A stretch of DNA of 36,928 nt. It comes from Parashewanella hymeniacidonis (lineage in GTDB: Bacteria; Pseudomonadota; Gammaproteobacteria; Enterobacterales; Shewanellaceae). The position numbers and the translations under genes are program-made. The stretch is taken from assembly GCF_016900895.1 (NCBI RefSeq), contig NZ_JAFEUN010000041.1, forward strand, positions 1 through 36,928, in the 5' to 3' direction. Below are positions 14,686-24,472 of the stretch, one piece after another. The notes below the pieces were generated by a model that saw only the letters and a list, made by a program, of their open reading frames with translations, was not told where the DNA came from and made no database searches. How positions within the stretch are numbered: the stretch's first letter is position 1; every line of letters starts with the position of its first letter.

Positions 14686-17625
14686 CTATTTAAATCTAAA
14701 GATAGATGCCTTCGATCTGATTTTTGACTCACAAGTTGATAGAAGGGTTTCTAAGTCTGCTGTACCTTGTATTACTTCCTTATCGAATTCACATAATTCT
14801 TTTTCAATTTCACTATGACTCATCGTTTCTGACTCGAGTCTTCTTTGCATCAAATCTCTGGCAACCTTCATTTTACTTTCACGTTTATTTAAGTGGTCTT
14901 TCAGCAGACCACTAGCGAGCTCAAAATAAAGATTTCCCAGCCTTTCTTCATTCGAACTCTCGAACATTTGAAGTTGATATTTACAAAACAGCTTTAATGC
15001 ATCAAATTCTAATTTAAAGCTTTTTTCAGTTCTGTCATATGCTTTAATTAACGCTAAATCGAGTAACCTTTTAGACCAAAGCCACTGTTCTTGAATACTT
15101 GTGCTTTCTGAATACTTTTTCTTCAACGAGAGTATCACTGGATCTAAATGTTCATATACAAGATCTTTTCCTTCACTCTTGCCGCCTCTGAGTGCAAATA
15201 AGCATCCGTACGTTTCCATTTCTGGAACATCAGCTTGCAGTCGGAACAAGTACTTTGCAAGGCATTGATATATATAATCTAAATTCTTTGTTTCATTATA
15301 ACTATCACCCTTAGAAAGACGGTGAAATGCATTTACTCCCCAAAGAAGTCCCTGTAGTTTAGAGCAATGATCAAAATTTACATCAGGTAGAGTAAAGTTA
15401 TAGCGCTTATTTAGTTCTCTCTTTAGAGATATCAGTACTCGTTGTTCCTCTCCAGTCACATAACTTGCAAGGCCCTCTATGTGCTGTTCAGACAACATTT
15501 TAGCAATTGTATGCGTGCGTATTAAACAATCCCATCTGGCTGTATTATCGATATCAGAATATGCAATGCTTCTTTCTATCAATTCCAAACTCTCACAAAG
15601 AAGCATCTTCTGCCATTCTCGGTCTTTATTTACATCAACTTTACATAAATGTTTTAAAATCACCATATGGACATTATGAGGATCGTGAGCTGAGCTCAAC
15701 TGAGATAGAGATAATTTCACGATTTCTTTTTGTATCGCTACCTTAACCTGACTTTCATCGGCTTCTATATAAGGTTCCACTTTTGTTGGGTGTAGCAAGT
15801 ACCAATAGAATAGCTGCTTTTCATTGACAACAAATTCAGGCACCCTAAGTAAAATTTGCTCTCCATTAACTTCAATAAGCTGGTTGGAAAGTGCTTTCGC
15901 ATCTTTATTTACCCTAGTTAATTTTTGGGTATATTTATCAAACTCACATAATTCAACGACGTGCTCAAGCCAAATCGCTCTTTGAGATAAATTATAGGAT
16001 TGTTCTGCTCTCTCTACGCAACATTCTAATACTGCATGATATGTTTTTTCCAAGTATGCTGCGTCTTGTTTAAGCCCTTCTTTCTTAGCAAGTAACATCA
16101 ATTGACAACCCAAAACAGAATACTCTAAAAACTCTTCTACTGAATAATTCTCAGTTATAAACTGTCCAATAAGCCAATAAGCTTGGTTGACAAAAAATCG
16201 CTCACCACCATTTTCAGCATTTTCAATTGAACAAATTAAGTACCAAATTAATTTTTGTTCTGTACTTTCATACTCTTGTGCCATTTCCAATTGCTTGTGT
16301 GAATAATTATTTTTTAAACTAATTATTTTTGAATATTTCAAATCATCTTTTGATTCACTATCTCTATAACCAGATAAAACCAGAGCGACGTTTAACCAAT
16401 AACTACAACCTTTATAATCATAAGAACCATCGGCATTTCCGATCACACTTGTTAGTGCATCCGATATAAGTTCATCAACTTTTTGCTTTAAAAGCGTCTT
16501 GCTTCTTCTGCATCCCAACAGGGATGCTTTTTGCCAGCTTTCAACTGCCAAGAGCTGCATTTTTGCTGGCGCTTCCGTTGTTTCAGCCGTGTGTTCGTAA
16601 GTACAAGCTAGCGCAGAAAAACAAACCGCCAGAGATTTAGAGTTATCACCTGAAATTGTTAAGTTTTTCTCAGCAAGTTCAAGTAACGAAACGATCCAAT
16701 TTAACACTTCAAGATCAGAGCAATCTGACTCCAGTACTGGTAATTCAACATTAAGTTGTTGTAATTCATGTTCGTAACGTTTTGCTTTGGAAAAAGCTTC
16801 GTCAAGTGGCTTTCTGTTTTTTACATTATCAAATTTTCGTTTATGGAACTCTCCAGTGGAAAGCTCTGATGAACTTGAAGATACACTTTCATAAATACTT
16901 AACGACATTAAGCATTCACGTTTGCCTGCTCTCACTTTAGTTGTATTTGAACATAAGTTCACAGGCAATGATTGTGTCGAATCTATCTTTGGCACACATG
17001 AAGAAATAGAGCTCTTTCTTGAAAAGCTGCAACTTGATATTGAAGAAGGAATGCTACTATTGGACAAAAGTAAGCTAGAGCTATCATTCCGAGCTTGAGT
17101 ATTGGTTTGAGCATGAAAAGCATCTACAGAACTTTCAGAAGGGAACTCAGCTGTTGAGCTGTATCTGGAAACTTGTGCTTGTGAAGATGTGTCGCTACCA
17201 CTGTGTGATACTCCATCACTCTCGTTTCCTACAAAATCAACTATAACTAAATCATCTTCAAAAATGTCCTTATCATAGCTGGCAGGTCGGTGGTTTATTC
17301 TCGGTGGACTGATACGGAATTTAGATAAAATGCCTTTATCTCTTGTACCTCTTTTCTCCTTAGCGAGATCATCTAAGGATTTAATGATTAATTTCTTTAC
17401 TTTTTTTGTTGAGAATTCTCTATCAAATTCTTCACTGTTACTAAAACAATCGATTTGGTCAATTCGCCAATTCACGAACTTCAATTGAAATTCAACTAGT
17501 TTTCCGTCCTTTGCAGTAAAAATTACGCTACCTACAAAATTTTGTGTGATATCAGCACTTATTGCATGCAATAACCCCTTATTGAAATCAGAAATCGAAT
17601 TTAAACCAGTTTTGACTTTAGCCAT
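14686..17625 (-). CDS. Unrecognised 979-residue helical-repeat-like protein
   Basis: I do not recognise the family. Residues 1-95 look beta-rich (VGSVIFTAKDGKLVEFQLKF). Residues about 137-256 are strongly Ser-rich and probably disordered, with clusters such as SSSLLLSNSS and SVSSSSSELS. Residues about 275-970 are almost entirely helical with many Trp-containing helix pairs (VESWQKASLLG, KLIWYLICSIEN, RAIWLEHVVEL), resembling TPR- or Sel1-like solenoids without a clean consensus. There is no signal peptide or transmembrane helix. The DNA is AT-richer than the flanking tldD and yjgA, and it separates genes that are usually neighbours, so acquisition is likely. Domain style resembles large effector-like proteins of host-associated bacteria; this is inference. 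Confidence 0.75.
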   Translation of the reverse strand: MAKVKTGLNSISDFNKGLLHAISADITQNFVGSVIFTAKDGKLVEFQLKFVNWRIDQIDCFSNSEEFDREFSTKKVKKLIIKSLDDLAKEKRGTRDKGILSKFRISPPRINHRPASYDKDIFEDDLVIVDFVGNESDGVSHSGSDTSSQAQVSRYSSTAEFPSESSVDAFHAQTNTQARNDSSSLLLSNSSIPSSISSCSFSRKSSISSCVPKIDSTQSLPVNLCSNTTKVRAGKRECLMSLSIYESVSSSSSELSTGEFHKRKFDNVKNRKPLDEAFSKAKRYEHELQQLNVELPVLESDCSDLEVLNWIVSLLELAEKNLTISGDNSKSLAVCFSALACTYEHTAETTEAPAKMQLLAVESWQKASLLGCRRSKTLLKQKVDELISDALTSVIGNADGSYDYKGCSYWLNVALVLSGYRDSESKDDLKYSKIISLKNNYSHKQLEMAQEYESTEQKLIWYLICSIENAENGGERFFVNQAYWLIGQFITENYSVEEFLEYSVLGCQLMLLAKKEGLKQDAAYLEKTYHAVLECCVERAEQSYNLSQRAIWLEHVVELCEFDKYTQKLTRVNKDAKALSNQLIEVNGEQILLRVPEFVVNEKQLFYWYLLHPTKVEPYIEADESQVKVAIQKEIVKLSLSQLSSAHDPHNVHMVILKHLCKVDVNKDREWQKMLLCESLELIERSIAYSDIDNTARWDCLIRTHTIAKMLSEQHIEGLASYVTGEEQRVLISLKRELNKRYNFTLPDVNFDHCSKLQGLLWGVNAFHRLSKGDSYNETKNLDYIYQCLAKYLFRLQADVPEMETYGCLFALRGGKSEGKDLVYEHLDPVILSLKKKYSESTSIQEQWLWSKRLLDLALIKAYDRTEKSFKLEFDALKLFCKYQLQMFESSNEERLGNLYFELASGLLKDHLNKRESKMKVARDLMQRRLESETMSHSEIEKELCEFDKEVIQGTADLETLLSTCESKIRSKASIFRFK

Positions 17626-17837
17626 GAAACCTCACTCAAAACAAACAGTAAGTTAATATGGGAACGATTAATAATACTTATTAGCAACTTAAATAAGAAC
17701 AATAAACAAATAATAGAGATTTATGGGGTGATTCTCATCGTATGTGAACAATGTTTAAGCTAGAAGAAATGTTGATACTTCTAGAAAAATCCTATTAGAA
17801 GCACCAACATAAATTTGAAAAATAGAAAAATGAAGGT

Positions 17838-19280
17838 TTAAGCTGTGCCGCCGACGGTTAAACGATCTAGCTTCAGCGTAGGCTGACCAACGCCCACAGG
17901 GACACTTTGACCATCTTTACCACAAACGCCAACGCCTTTATCAAGCGTTAAGTCATTTCCAACCATACTGATTTGGCTCATTGCCTCTGGGCCATTACCA
18001 ATTAATGTTGCACCTTTAACCGCTTGGGTAATTTCGCCTTTTTCAATCAGGTAAGCTTCAGAAGCGGAAAATACAAATTTACCCGAAGTAATGTCCACTT
18101 GTCCGCCACCAAAGTTTGGTGCGTAAATACCGCTTTCAACGGACTTAATAATGTCCTGTGGATCTGACTCACCAGCTTTCATGTAGGTATTTGTCATCCG
18201 TGGCATTGGTAAGTGAGCATAAGACTCACGACGACCATTACCCGTCGATTTTTCTCCCATTAGGCGAGCGTTAAGCTTATCTTGCATATAACCTTTAAGG
18301 ATACCGTCTTCAATCAACGTCGTTTGCTGTGTTGGTGTACCTTCATCATCAATGGATAATGAACCACGGCGATGTTCCATGGTGCCATCATCAATGACAT
18401 TCACAAGACTAGAAGCAACTTGCTCACCAACACGGCCGCTAAATGCACTTGAGCCTTTACGGTTAAAGTCACCTTCTAAACCATGACCTACTGCTTCATG
18501 TAATAACACGCCTGGCCAACCACTGCCTAGTACAACGGTCATTTCACCAGCAGGAGCATCTATGGCATTAATGTTCACTTGTGCTTGACGAACGGCTTCT
18601 CTTGCAAACTGGAAGCACATTGGTAAACCGTCATCGTCTGTAGCCATCAATACCCTGTAATCATGACGTCCACCACCACCAGAACCACCGCGCTCACGTT
18701 TACCATTTTCTTCAAGAATCACACTGCAATTAAAACGAACAAGTGGACGAATATCGGCACTCAATGTTCCATCAGTAGCAGTGACCAGTACTTCTTCATG
18801 AACACCAGACAGGCTCACTACAACTTGTGAAATACGGCTATCAAGACTGCGAATGTACGCATCAGCTTGCTTGAGTAATTCGATTTTGGGCGTTTCGGCC
18901 ATAGCCGCAATTGGATCATCTGCGGTATAAAGTGACTTAACTTTGTTCGCTTTGGCTGCCTGAACTTGTGTTTCTCCACCAGCAGCAATACCACGAGCAG
19001 CTAGTGCTGCAGATTCCAGTGCATCAGCAGTAATATCGTCGGAATAAGCAAAACCCGTTTTCTCACCAGCAATGGCTCTAACGCCTACACCGCTTTCAAT
19101 GTGAAAGCTGCCTTCTTTGATAATGCCATCTTCCAGTACCCATGACTCATGACGACTGCCTTGAAAATACAGATCAGCAAAATCAATGTTGTGCTGATGA
19201 ATCAATTTTAGGTAATGGTCTAAACCATCTAGACTCAGTTGATCACCGAGTAAACTTTTGCCCACTTGGGTTAACATCAA
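17838..19280 (-). CDS. tldD: Metalloprotease TldD
   Basis: The product has 480 residues, standard TldD length. It is the catalytic zinc subunit of the TldD/TldE (PmbA) protease, which cleaves unfolded peptides inside a closed chamber. The zinc motif [12 protein letters not shown] is at residues 261-272, with the nucleophile-activating Glu262. Other family blocks are [20 protein letters not shown] (residues 63-82), the [10 protein letters not shown] turn, and the C-terminal [20 protein letters not shown] and [13 protein letters not shown]. It follows the nitrilase-family gene by 39 bp on the same strand and looks like the end of the mreB-tldD block. Confidence 0.95.
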   Translation of the reverse strand: MMLTQVGKSLLGDQLSLDGLDHYLKLIHQHNIDFADLYFQGSRHESWVLEDGIIKEGSFHIESGVGVRAIAGEKTGFAYSDDITADALESAALAARGIAAGGETQVQAAKANKVKSLYTADDPIAAMAETPKIELLKQADAYIRSLDSRISQVVVSLSGVHEEVLVTATDGTLSADIRPLVRFNCSVILEENGKRERGGSGGGGRHDYRVLMATDDDGLPMCFQFAREAVRQAQVNINAIDAPAGEMTVVLGSGWPGVLLHEAVGHGLEGDFNRKGSSAFSGRVGEQVASSLVNVIDDGTMEHRRGSLSIDDEGTPTQQTTLIEDGILKGYMQDKLNARLMGEKSTGNGRRESYAHLPMPRMTNTYMKAGESDPQDIIKSVESGIYAPNFGGGQVDITSGKFVFSASEAYLIEKGEITQAVKGATLIGNGPEAMSQISMVGNDLTLDKGVGVCGKDGQSVPVGVGQPTLKLDRLTVGGTA

Positions 19281-19319
19281 ATTCAGTTCTCTTTTTATGA
19301 TCTTAAACGATCGAATTAT

Positions 19320-20150
19320 TTACTTTAGTGTAGGTGACTCAAAACGTTTTTGAGTCGTGATTGGCATTTGCTGCCTTACTAATTCTAATTGTGCCATATC
19401 AGGCGTAGCTTGTATCCAGCCTGTTCCATCTTGTCTTTGAGCGACAATCTCTCCCCAAGGATCAACGATCATACTTTGCCCCCAAGTTTCTCTTCGACCA
19501 GAAGCATGTTGTCCCCACTGTGCAGCCGCTAAAATATAGCTCTGAGTTTCAATGGCTCTTGCCTGCAATAATATTTGCCAGTGCACTTTACCAGTCACTT
19601 TGGTAAAAGCAGATGGCAACGCAATGAACTCAGCACCTTTTGCACGTAATGCTTGGAACAGTTCAGGAAAGCGTAAATCATAACAAATTGCGAGTCCTAT
19701 TTTACCAAAAGGTGTCTCAACTACAGTAACTCTTTCACCTGGACAAAAAGTATCACTCTCACGGTAAGTTTTTGTTCCGTCGGCAACATCGACATCAAAC
19801 AAATGAATTTTGTCATAGCTGCCAAGCACTTCCCCTTGATTACTGAAAAAGTAACAACGACTGTATACTCGATTGTGAAGTGCTTTTTCAGGAATGGAGC
19901 CTGCAATTAAATAAACATCATATTTTCTAGCGATATCAGCCAACGCTCGCTTTAACGGGTTTTCAGGCCCATCACATAAAGCAGCCAGCTGCATGCTTTC
20001 GTGTCCACCAAATAATAAGACACATTCAGGCAAGACTACGAGCTGAGGTTCACCTTTGATTCGAGGTAATTGCTCAAGCTGCGAGCGAATAAAACTCAGA
20101 TTTTCTTGCACATCTTTGCTGCTTTGGCATTGCAATAGGCTGATCTGCAT
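19320..20150 (-). CDS. Nitrilase-family amidohydrolase (Nit1-like, probable deaminated-glutathione amidase)
   Basis: The product has 276 residues of the carbon-nitrogen hydrolase superfamily. The Glu-Lys-Cys triad is intact: Glu42 (LPECVLLFGG), Lys114 (YDKIHLFDV) and Cys156 (LAICYDLRFPELF). These flanking sequences match the Nit1/Nit2-like branch, whose members repair deaminated glutathione or hydrolyse omega-amides; deaminated-glutathione amidase is the most likely role, by family resemblance. The start at 20150 is supported by GAGAGGG 7 bases upstream and the normal MQISLLQCQSS opening. That start lies 77 bp inside the end of yhdP, an unusually long overlap that suggests translational coupling. 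Confidence 0.88.
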   Translation of the reverse strand: MQISLLQCQSSKDVQENLSFIRSQLEQLPRIKGEPQLVVLPECVLLFGGHESMQLAALCDGPENPLKRALADIARKYDVYLIAGSIPEKALHNRVYSRCYFFSNQGEVLGSYDKIHLFDVDVADGTKTYRESDTFCPGERVTVVETPFGKIGLAICYDLRFPELFQALRAKGAEFIALPSAFTKVTGKVHWQILLQARAIETQSYILAAAQWGQHASGRRETWGQSMIVDPWGEIVAQRQDGTGWIQATPDMAQLELVRQQMPITTQKRFESPTLK

Positions 20151-23100
20151 AACGATACCCTCTCAGATAACTGATGTTCTGTTGCTGACTCTCTTCCAAA
20201 GGAGTACTGTTCGAGGATACATTTTCTTTTGGAATAGCTTTGGGTTCTCTCTTTTCAGACTGATGATTTAAGTTATCGGCATCCAAACTATTCGTTTTTA
20301 CGCCCTCTAACTTAGTCTGTTTTTTTGCTTCATCTTCTTGTTTTTTCTTTAAGGCTTCCGGATAAGCTTTCTTCAAAACGGCTTCTGGAATTTCTATTTC
20401 TTTGCTCTTACGTTCCAGTTCTTCCAGTTTTGGCTTGTTCATCGTTCCTGTCAGTCTAAAGCGAATTTCTGAGATCACCTCAATCACAGGTTCAAGAACC
20501 TTAGTCAGCGCAAAGGCACCAATGCCTAACGTCCAAGCACTGGTACTGAGCAAGACCACTGTCGGAACACTCGAAGCTAACTTAGGTGAAAAACGAATGT
20601 CGTAATTTAAACTTTGGTGCATTAAGTCTGTGTAACCACGCACTTTCATTGTGCCTGCTACCGCATCCATATTGGTATTCGTCGTTTTTACGACACCATC
20701 GTCTATTCTTAAATCGCCTTTAAACGTATTGTAATAAAGTCCTTTACCAAACACGTCTGAGAAATCAAAAGATAATTTACGTAACAACGAGTCTAAACTA
20801 AACAAAGAGAAAATTCGCGCTCCTTTGTCACTGACTTCGGATAAATGACCTTTGTTCAATTGAAAGTGAACATCACCATTAAGTCGACTCGCATGAAAGT
20901 CATACGGTGCACCTTGCCACCTGAGTTTAAAGTCGCCATTTAACTCAGAATCTCGAATACCAGGGTCAACATTAAACTGCTTAGCCAAATCATCAAACTT
21001 GTTTGCATGAATCCTGAAATGCATTTGTGTTGCATCAGTATGACTGTTGTCTTTCGCAAACCATGTACCGGTACTGGTAACTTTGGTGGCAGGTGTTGTC
21101 AGGATTAGATTTTCAACTTGATAATCTTGACCGACTCTTCGCCCTCGAAAATCGATGCTACCAAGTTTATACCCCATAAATGAAAAATCAGATGCCGTAA
21201 GTGCAATAGGTGGTATCACATCCAAGACTTCTGAATTCATTTTAATATCAATGGCTGGAATCACGTTTGGATTTTCAGGTTCAACAGAACCATCAAGTTT
21301 ATCTAACTCATCATCAGCAAATAAATGCAGCTTCTCTGCCGTTATCTTAATGCCTTGTTGTTCCCAGTCAGGATAAAAATCAACTTGGCCTTTGAATTCA
21401 TCCGAGTCAGCATTAAGTTGCCAAGTATTATAGATTTTTCGCCCAGTCATGGAGAGTTGCTTTAAGGGTTGTCCAAAAACCTTCAGTTCATCAGCTTTAA
21501 CGACTAACTGGTTTAAAGGAGGGAAAAAACCATCTCTCGACGCTTCACTATTTCTTTGGCCTGCGACTTGCTGATTGCCTTTTGCTGATGTAGCAAAGCT
21601 ATCCAAAATCGGCAACCAATCATTGAGATTTGTTTGTCCCACATCCATATATAAATGACCATCGCTCGTCATTAAACGATCACCCGGCTTAAACAAACGA
21701 CCAATCATTAAATCGTAGGACTTAAGCTTATCGCCAGTTTTGGGATCTAACTGCCCCCAAAATTCAAACTGCTTACCTAACTTAAAGCCCAATGTCGTAT
21801 TGTTATTATTACTGACAAATTCAGCCTGAAACAGACGCCGCTCATCTTTTTGCTTTAGGAAGTGATCAGGCAAATCAAGTTGTGCGCCCAACAAATCAGA
21901 GTGAACATTGGCTTGTAAGCTGTAACCAGAATCATTGAATAAAACCTTTAACTTACCTTTCCAATCGGCATTACCACTATAATATTCTTGCATTGGATTA
22001 TTTAATGTTACTGGCAGTTTATCTAAATCCCACTGCCCATCTAAGTTGACTACCAACTTAGTACCTGACTGCATTGGCCCAGTATCAAATGAAAACTGCA
22101 AAGGTTGTTCAAATAATTTGGCCGTGACATTATCACCTTCAACCACATCATTATGAAATCGGACTTTCCCGGTTACCTTAGCTAACTCAATCCCAGGTTT
22201 TGATACATAAACAGGATTATTATTGAGTTCGACCTGACCACGAATGCTTTCATTTCCACCTTCATAAAGTGGAATGTTAAGATCTAAAGTACCTTTTATC
22301 GGCCCATTTACTTGGACAACTTTAAGCACTTCACCAACAGAATCAGACAGCGCTGAAGACTGCAATACTTCTGTTGCATCCTCTCCTTTCGTATCAAGCT
22401 CAGCCTGAACACCCAGCTCAGCCTTTTCATCTAAAGTAGGAATGAATACGTGTGCACCGTCCGCATTAACATGTACCAGCTTACCTTTATTCACCCATAG
22501 GTCCATGCGTTCATTTTGAAATAAAGCCCTCAAATCGAGCTGGGTTATTGCTGGCCAGTTTGGTTGAAAACGAAATTTACCTGCTTTTAAATTAAATCCT
22601 GCTTGGAAAATCCCTTCATGGTTTGCGTAAGGAAAATCACTGAAATTACCATTCCAAACTACATTGGCTCGAGGCACTTTTCCTGATTTTAGCGCCGACG
22701 CTAAATAATCACTTAAGTCGTGTCCCATCGCCTCAACAGGGAAATATAGATGCGCTTTACTGACGTTTTTTATATTAACGGATGCTGCCAGCGACATACT
22801 GGTTTGCATTTTAAAATCGAGTAACGCTTTGGCATTGAGGGCAATATCTGAATTACTAAAATTCAATTCAGGGATTTTTAACTGTAAAGAATCAAAATTG
22901 AAACTGGCATTTATCGGCTGACCATTGAACGATAACGGTTTTAAAAACATGCCACCAAAATCAACTTGATAACTCTGGCTGGGTAATTTTGCTATTAACT
23001 CAGAGCCATGAAGCTCGATATCGGCATTCATTGAGCTGCTGCCTGGAATACCTTTAAAAGCACTCCAGGATAACTGCTTAATGTTCGACTTAATATCAAG

Positions 23101-24303
23101 CCCCTTTTCCGCAGAGTATTTTAAGCTAATAGGACCAACTTGGCCTTGCGGTGATAAAGAATGCCATTGACTCAGTGTATGTTCGTCTAATAATGGGTAA
23201 AGAGGCAACAATGGTTCAAGAGCGGCCACATCAATCGCCGATAAGTGTGAAGTAAAATGGCCAAACTGGTAATCCGCATCAAGATAAAAATCTGTCCACG
23301 GTTTACCATTACTCACAAGTTCAAAATCTTGGCTACGGACATGCCATCGGCTCGACTCATCATGTTTCCATGCCAGCAAGCCTTTGTTAATTTCAAACTT
23401 TTGCTCATGGTTATCTAAGTCCCATTGGAGCCAGCTTGGAGAAAAGCTCACTAATGCAGATTGCCATTTTCTCAAAGAAAAGTCTGCCCAGGCTTGTAAA
23501 TTCACCACACCTTGCATGTGAGGAGCATTAACATCTTTGTTCATCGCCTTATGACGAGCACTCCACTGGCCGATATCTAAGGAATTGGCAGCCAAATAAG
23601 CATGACCTTTTACCGTGATAGGCTCATAACCATCTCCAGTAAAGCGAAACTTTAACTGTAAATATTCATTCGCTGCTTTCGAACTATCGAGTAATAATTG
23701 CCCTTGTCCTTGATGCAACTCACCTTGATTCCGCCAATGAAAATCTTGCAAATGGATGGGGCGAAAATCATGTTTCTGACTCAAGATTTTGACTTGAATG
23801 TTTGACAATGAATATTGATTAAGTTGCTCAAGTAGCAGGCCATAGAGCCAATCTAAACTTTCAGGCTCATTACTTACAGAAGCAACATTTGCCACTTCAA
23901 TTTGATCGCTAGATTGAGTGAGTTTATCTAGATCAAGTTCAACGTTAACACCATCAACAATCACATTTTCAATTTGTGGCGATAGTGCCAGTAAGGTCTG
24001 CCAAAAGTCGAGTTTAAATTCCACCTGCTTCAAATCTATCGCAATCGGTAAATATTTTTGCTCTGGTAAGACTAAATTATCTACGGTAACAACAGGGCCA
24101 TAGGCTTGCCAATGAGCAGAGATTTCACCCACCTGTGCTTTAATTTGATACTCTGCACCAACAAAGCTGATGAGCTCTTGGCGAACACTGTCTAAATGTG
24201 GCAATAGGCCACGAATCAAACTTACTGCTAATGCAAACAACACTAAAAATATCGCTAGTAACTTCCAGCAAAACCGTCCTAGTTTTGAAAAGCTGAAAGT
24301 CAT
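20074..24303 (-). CDS. yhdP: YhdP family AsmA-like envelope protein
   Basis: The product has 1409 residues. It has one N-terminal transmembrane helix (residues about 12-34, CWKLLAIFLVLFALAVSLI) and a very long periplasmic part made of AsmA/TamB-type beta repeats, with DUF3971 in the middle and an AsmA-like C-terminal domain. YhdP and its relatives TamB and YdbH carry phospholipids between inner and outer membrane in E. coli. The last ~110 residues are Lys/Glu-rich and low-complexity (KKKQEDEAKKQTKLEG), and the final 26 codons overlap the start of the nitrilase gene, so the terminal tail may be an extension beyond the usual end. It lies downstream of rng, separated by a 158-bp inverted-repeat element. 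Confidence 0.9.
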   Translation of the reverse strand: MTFSFSKLGRFCWKLLAIFLVLFALAVSLIRGLLPHLDSVRQELISFVGAEYQIKAQVGEISAHWQAYGPVVTVDNLVLPEQKYLPIAIDLKQVEFKLDFWQTLLALSPQIENVIVDGVNVELDLDKLTQSSDQIEVANVASVSNEPESLDWLYGLLLEQLNQYSLSNIQVKILSQKHDFRPIHLQDFHWRNQGELHQGQGQLLLDSSKAANEYLQLKFRFTGDGYEPITVKGHAYLAANSLDIGQWSARHKAMNKDVNAPHMQGVVNLQAWADFSLRKWQSALVSFSPSWLQWDLDNHEQKFEINKGLLAWKHDESSRWHVRSQDFELVSNGKPWTDFYLDADYQFGHFTSHLSAIDVAALEPLLPLYPLLDEHTLSQWHSLSPQGQVGPISLKYSAEKGLDIKSNIKQLSWSAFKGIPGSSSMNADIELHGSELIAKLPSQSYQVDFGGMFLKPLSFNGQPINASFNFDSLQLKIPELNFSNSDIALNAKALLDFKMQTSMSLAASVNIKNVSKAHLYFPVEAMGHDLSDYLASALKSGKVPRANVVWNGNFSDFPYANHEGIFQAGFNLKAGKFRFQPNWPAITQLDLRALFQNERMDLWVNKGKLVHVNADGAHVFIPTLDEKAELGVQAELDTKGEDATEVLQSSALSDSVGEVLKVVQVNGPIKGTLDLNIPLYEGGNESIRGQVELNNNPVYVSKPGIELAKVTGKVRFHNDVVEGDNVTAKLFEQPLQFSFDTGPMQSGTKLVVNLDGQWDLDKLPVTLNNPMQEYYSGNADWKGKLKVLFNDSGYSLQANVHSDLLGAQLDLPDHFLKQKDERRLFQAEFVSNNNNTTLGFKLGKQFEFWGQLDPKTGDKLKSYDLMIGRLFKPGDRLMTSDGHLYMDVGQTNLNDWLPILDSFATSAKGNQQVAGQRNSEASRDGFFPPLNQLVVKADELKVFGQPLKQLSMTGRKIYNTWQLNADSDEFKGQVDFYPDWEQQGIKITAEKLHLFADDELDKLDGSVEPENPNVIPAIDIKMNSEVLDVIPPIALTASDFSFMGYKLGSIDFRGRRVGQDYQVENLILTTPATKVTSTGTWFAKDNSHTDATQMHFRIHANKFDDLAKQFNVDPGIRDSELNGDFKLRWQGAPYDFHASRLNGDVHFQLNKGHLSEVSDKGARIFSLFSLDSLLRKLSFDFSDVFGKGLYYNTFKGDLRIDDGVVKTTNTNMDAVAGTMKVRGYTDLMHQSLNYDIRFSPKLASSVPTVVLLSTSAWTLGIGAFALTKVLEPVIEVISEIRFRLTGTMNKPKLEELERKSKEIEIPEAVLKKAYPEALKKKQEDEAKKQTKLEGVKTNSLDADNLNHQSEKREPKAIPKENVSSNSTPLEESQQQNISYLRGYRYADQPIAMPKQQRCARKSEFYSLAA

Positions 24304-24306
24304 AAG

Positions 24307-24464
24307 TACCTGACCATGAGTTTTTTCAAACTTATGTCCGTCAAATTGAGTGCTACATAAGGCGCAACGAAGAGCGCATAGCCGTAGCTATGCAACCAAA
24401 GTTGCAACGCAGTAGAGCGCCTAAGGTGGATGACAGAAAATGTAAGATAATTTGTGGTCAGGTA
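24307..24464. repeat. 158-bp inverted-repeat element between rng and yhdP
   Basis: The element is bounded by perfect 10-bp inverted repeats, TACCTGACCA (24307-24316) and TGGTCAGGTA (24455-24464). Inside are CTTATGT/ACATAAG, the hairpin GCATAGC-CGTA-GCTATGC, and GGCGC/GCGCC arms. It fills almost the whole gap between the two genes. It has no coding capacity and is unrelated to the other element of this window. The structure suggests a small MITE or a REP-like unit, and on the minus-strand transcript it would fold strongly. Confidence 0.7.
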
Positions 24465-24472
24465 TTTTTTCA

